Source of the DNA: Hydnum rufescens UP504
Lineage: Eukaryota; Basidiomycota; Agaricomycetes; Cantharellales; Hydnaceae
DNA length: 64,000 nt
Direction of reading: 5' to 3'
Assembly (NCBI GenBank): GCA_014904985.1
Contig: MU128911.1
Coordinates: 319,118 to 383,117 of the forward strand
Both the position numbers and the translations under genes were made by a program. A model generated the notes under the pieces. It was not told the DNA's origin. It did no database searches and saw only the letters and a list, made by a program, of their open reading frames with translations. Position 1 is the stretch's first letter. Each line of letters begins with the position of its first letter. Positions 62,707 to 64,000 of this stretch are shown piece by piece.

Positions 62707-64000
62707 TCGGATACACGTCAATATGCGTCCAGATGATAGAGAGTCCCGGCGTCGCCGAGGTTGGCGCGATGGGTTCCAGAGGTTTCGGAATCAAAGTGTG
62801 ACTAAGGCTCAAGATCGTTCAGCTAGTAAATTTTCACCATCACTTAGCTCAACCAATCAAAGCCCATCCACTCTGGTCTCTTTCATCAGGATGAGTGTCG
62901 CTCTGCAAGTCGCTTGCCCCCTCCGCTTTTCTTCTTTTTTTTCTCTTTTTTCTCTTTTTTCTCTCTTTCCCCCTGTGTCCATCGCCTCTGCATGATCCTT
63001 AAAGTATCCGACATGGATCATCTAGCACCCTATGGTGCAGTTGGTTCACCAGCCTTTCCGCTGGTTGTTGTCGGTCATGAGTCAATTTCGTGCTAGAAAA
63101 ATCCAGTGCCTCTTCGATGCCTCCGGCGCGATGAGAAGGTCAGCGTCTTGCTGTCATCTCCCATCGTCAGCATACGCTGGTCCAGAGTCCTGGTCTTGTT
63201 GTCGTGGAGATATGGGACTGTGGCTGCATTCACTTGCCCTAACCAACCATATTCCTTTCCCGCCCAACCCACATTCTCTTCCATATCTCCGAGCTTTGTA
63301 ATTTGTCCCAATTATGTATTTCCTGCTATCGGTGTACGTCAACCTGTCTGCTCATGCGTTTCACTTGCGGACTTGTGCGCCACGATTGGACATACGAGGC
63401 TGGGTAACTTTGTCCCTCTGGTGATTTGCTCGTCCAGACAACGAAAATACCTCATAATTTTGTCGCAGTCCTTGAACTTCGGTCCCATACTGTATCGTAT
63501 GTGATCCGTCGGTGGATTTGGTGTCATAGCGGTAAAGAGGACGAGTCAAGTTCCTATTGTACAGCAAAATGGATATCGACGTAAGAATAAACGATGAAAT
63601 CGGCGGGGACCCGAAGTGTTGCCCCATGAATCCACACATAAATATCGTGGCCGCTTTGGTGCATGTTGTTCAGTGTTCGCTGGCGAGAGGTAGGTGGTAC
63701 CCATGACTGTGACCATCTGAGGTCACTTGGACTCCATGTAGCGACGATCCAGTGGGATTGATAAAGGTATAGTCGCGCCTCTCTAATTGAAGTATTTAAG
63801 TATTTCCTGGCTCGATGGACACCAAAGTTATGCTTACTCCAGGAGGCTTAGGGAGATCTGAGGTGCGCGAGGTGCTGCGATTCGGTTACCACAAGAGAGA
63901 GGGATTTCATCCCCGATTCGTGTATTATTATTCCTTCCTTATCCGCAGAAACATTCGGCGTCCTCAAGGACAGTAACACTGTGGAGAGTCGAAGACGATG
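62707..64000. other. Right-end region without a supported gene
   Basis: Contains a polypyrimidine tract (62926-62970, TTTTTTCTC units) upstream of the USP gene and a tRNA-like stretch at 63023-63095. An ATG at 63568 is followed after MDID by a GTAAGA donor, which could begin a gene running off the window. None of these is strong enough to call. Confidence 0.4.

Overview
The window is nuclear DNA of a filamentous basidiomycete, most likely an Agaricomycete; I cannot name the genus. Almost every gene is cut by many 45-75 nt spliceosomal introns, often carrying CTAAY branch points. Genes are packed on both strands with 0.1-1.5 kb gaps. The proteins are typical fungal versions: tail-anchored 5-phosphatase, Rrn6, Gid4, Sae2/CtIP, Sec66, Nsl1, polyporopepsin-type A1 peptidase. 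A relic of an Agaricomycete-style TPR array is also present. Exon models were built by hand from splice sites and reading phase.

Left part (0-13 kb): a cytosolic HSP70 gene (minus) with a perfect heat-shock element upstream. It is followed by three paralogous nine-exon secreted aspartic peptidase genes: 2913-4666 minus (broken), 7416-9190 plus (broken) and 9792-11564 minus (intact). A 1.4 kb block of repeats follows (11.76-13.12 kb): GACTTG-rich dispersed elements, hairpins and a short 21-bp minisatellite.

Middle (13-49 kb) is a dense housekeeping region: PP2A B56 regulatory subunit (-), a conserved unknown protein (+), mitochondrial citrate synthase with 17 exons (-), glia maturation factor/ADF-H (+), GPI mannosyltransferase 1 (PIG-M, -), a Tag1-like vacuolar membrane protein (+), inositol polyphosphate 5-phosphatase (-), SRP receptor beta (+), asparagine synthetase (+), a RhoGEF (-), kinetochore Nsl1/Mis14 (-), a Sae2/Ctp1/CtIP DNA-end-resection factor (+), Gid4 (+), a polytopic membrane protein of unknown function (-) and Sar1 (+).

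Right part (49-64 kb): Pol I core-factor subunit Rrn6 (-), a 720-bp TA-flanked MITE, ribosomal protein eL8 (-) with a one-codon first exon and a 465-nt intron, more GACTTG repeats, a decayed TPR-repeat gene, Sec66 (+) and a USP7/Ubp15-type deubiquitinase (-). The last 1.3 kb has no gene I can support.

Functionally this is not an operon-like region. Four genes serve the secretory pathway and ER (Sar1, SRP receptor beta, Sec66, PIG-M), but they are scattered. The most useful cross-cutting observation is that at least five otherwise well-conserved genes (B56, citrate synthase, PIG-M, Tag1-like, CtIP) each need a one-nucleotide correction, usually at a homopolymer. This points to indel errors in the assembly and weakens any pseudogene claim that rests on frameshifts alone. 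Nothing here can firmly be called a previously undescribed system. The best novelty candidates are the repeat families, the peptidase cluster and the structured eL8 intron.
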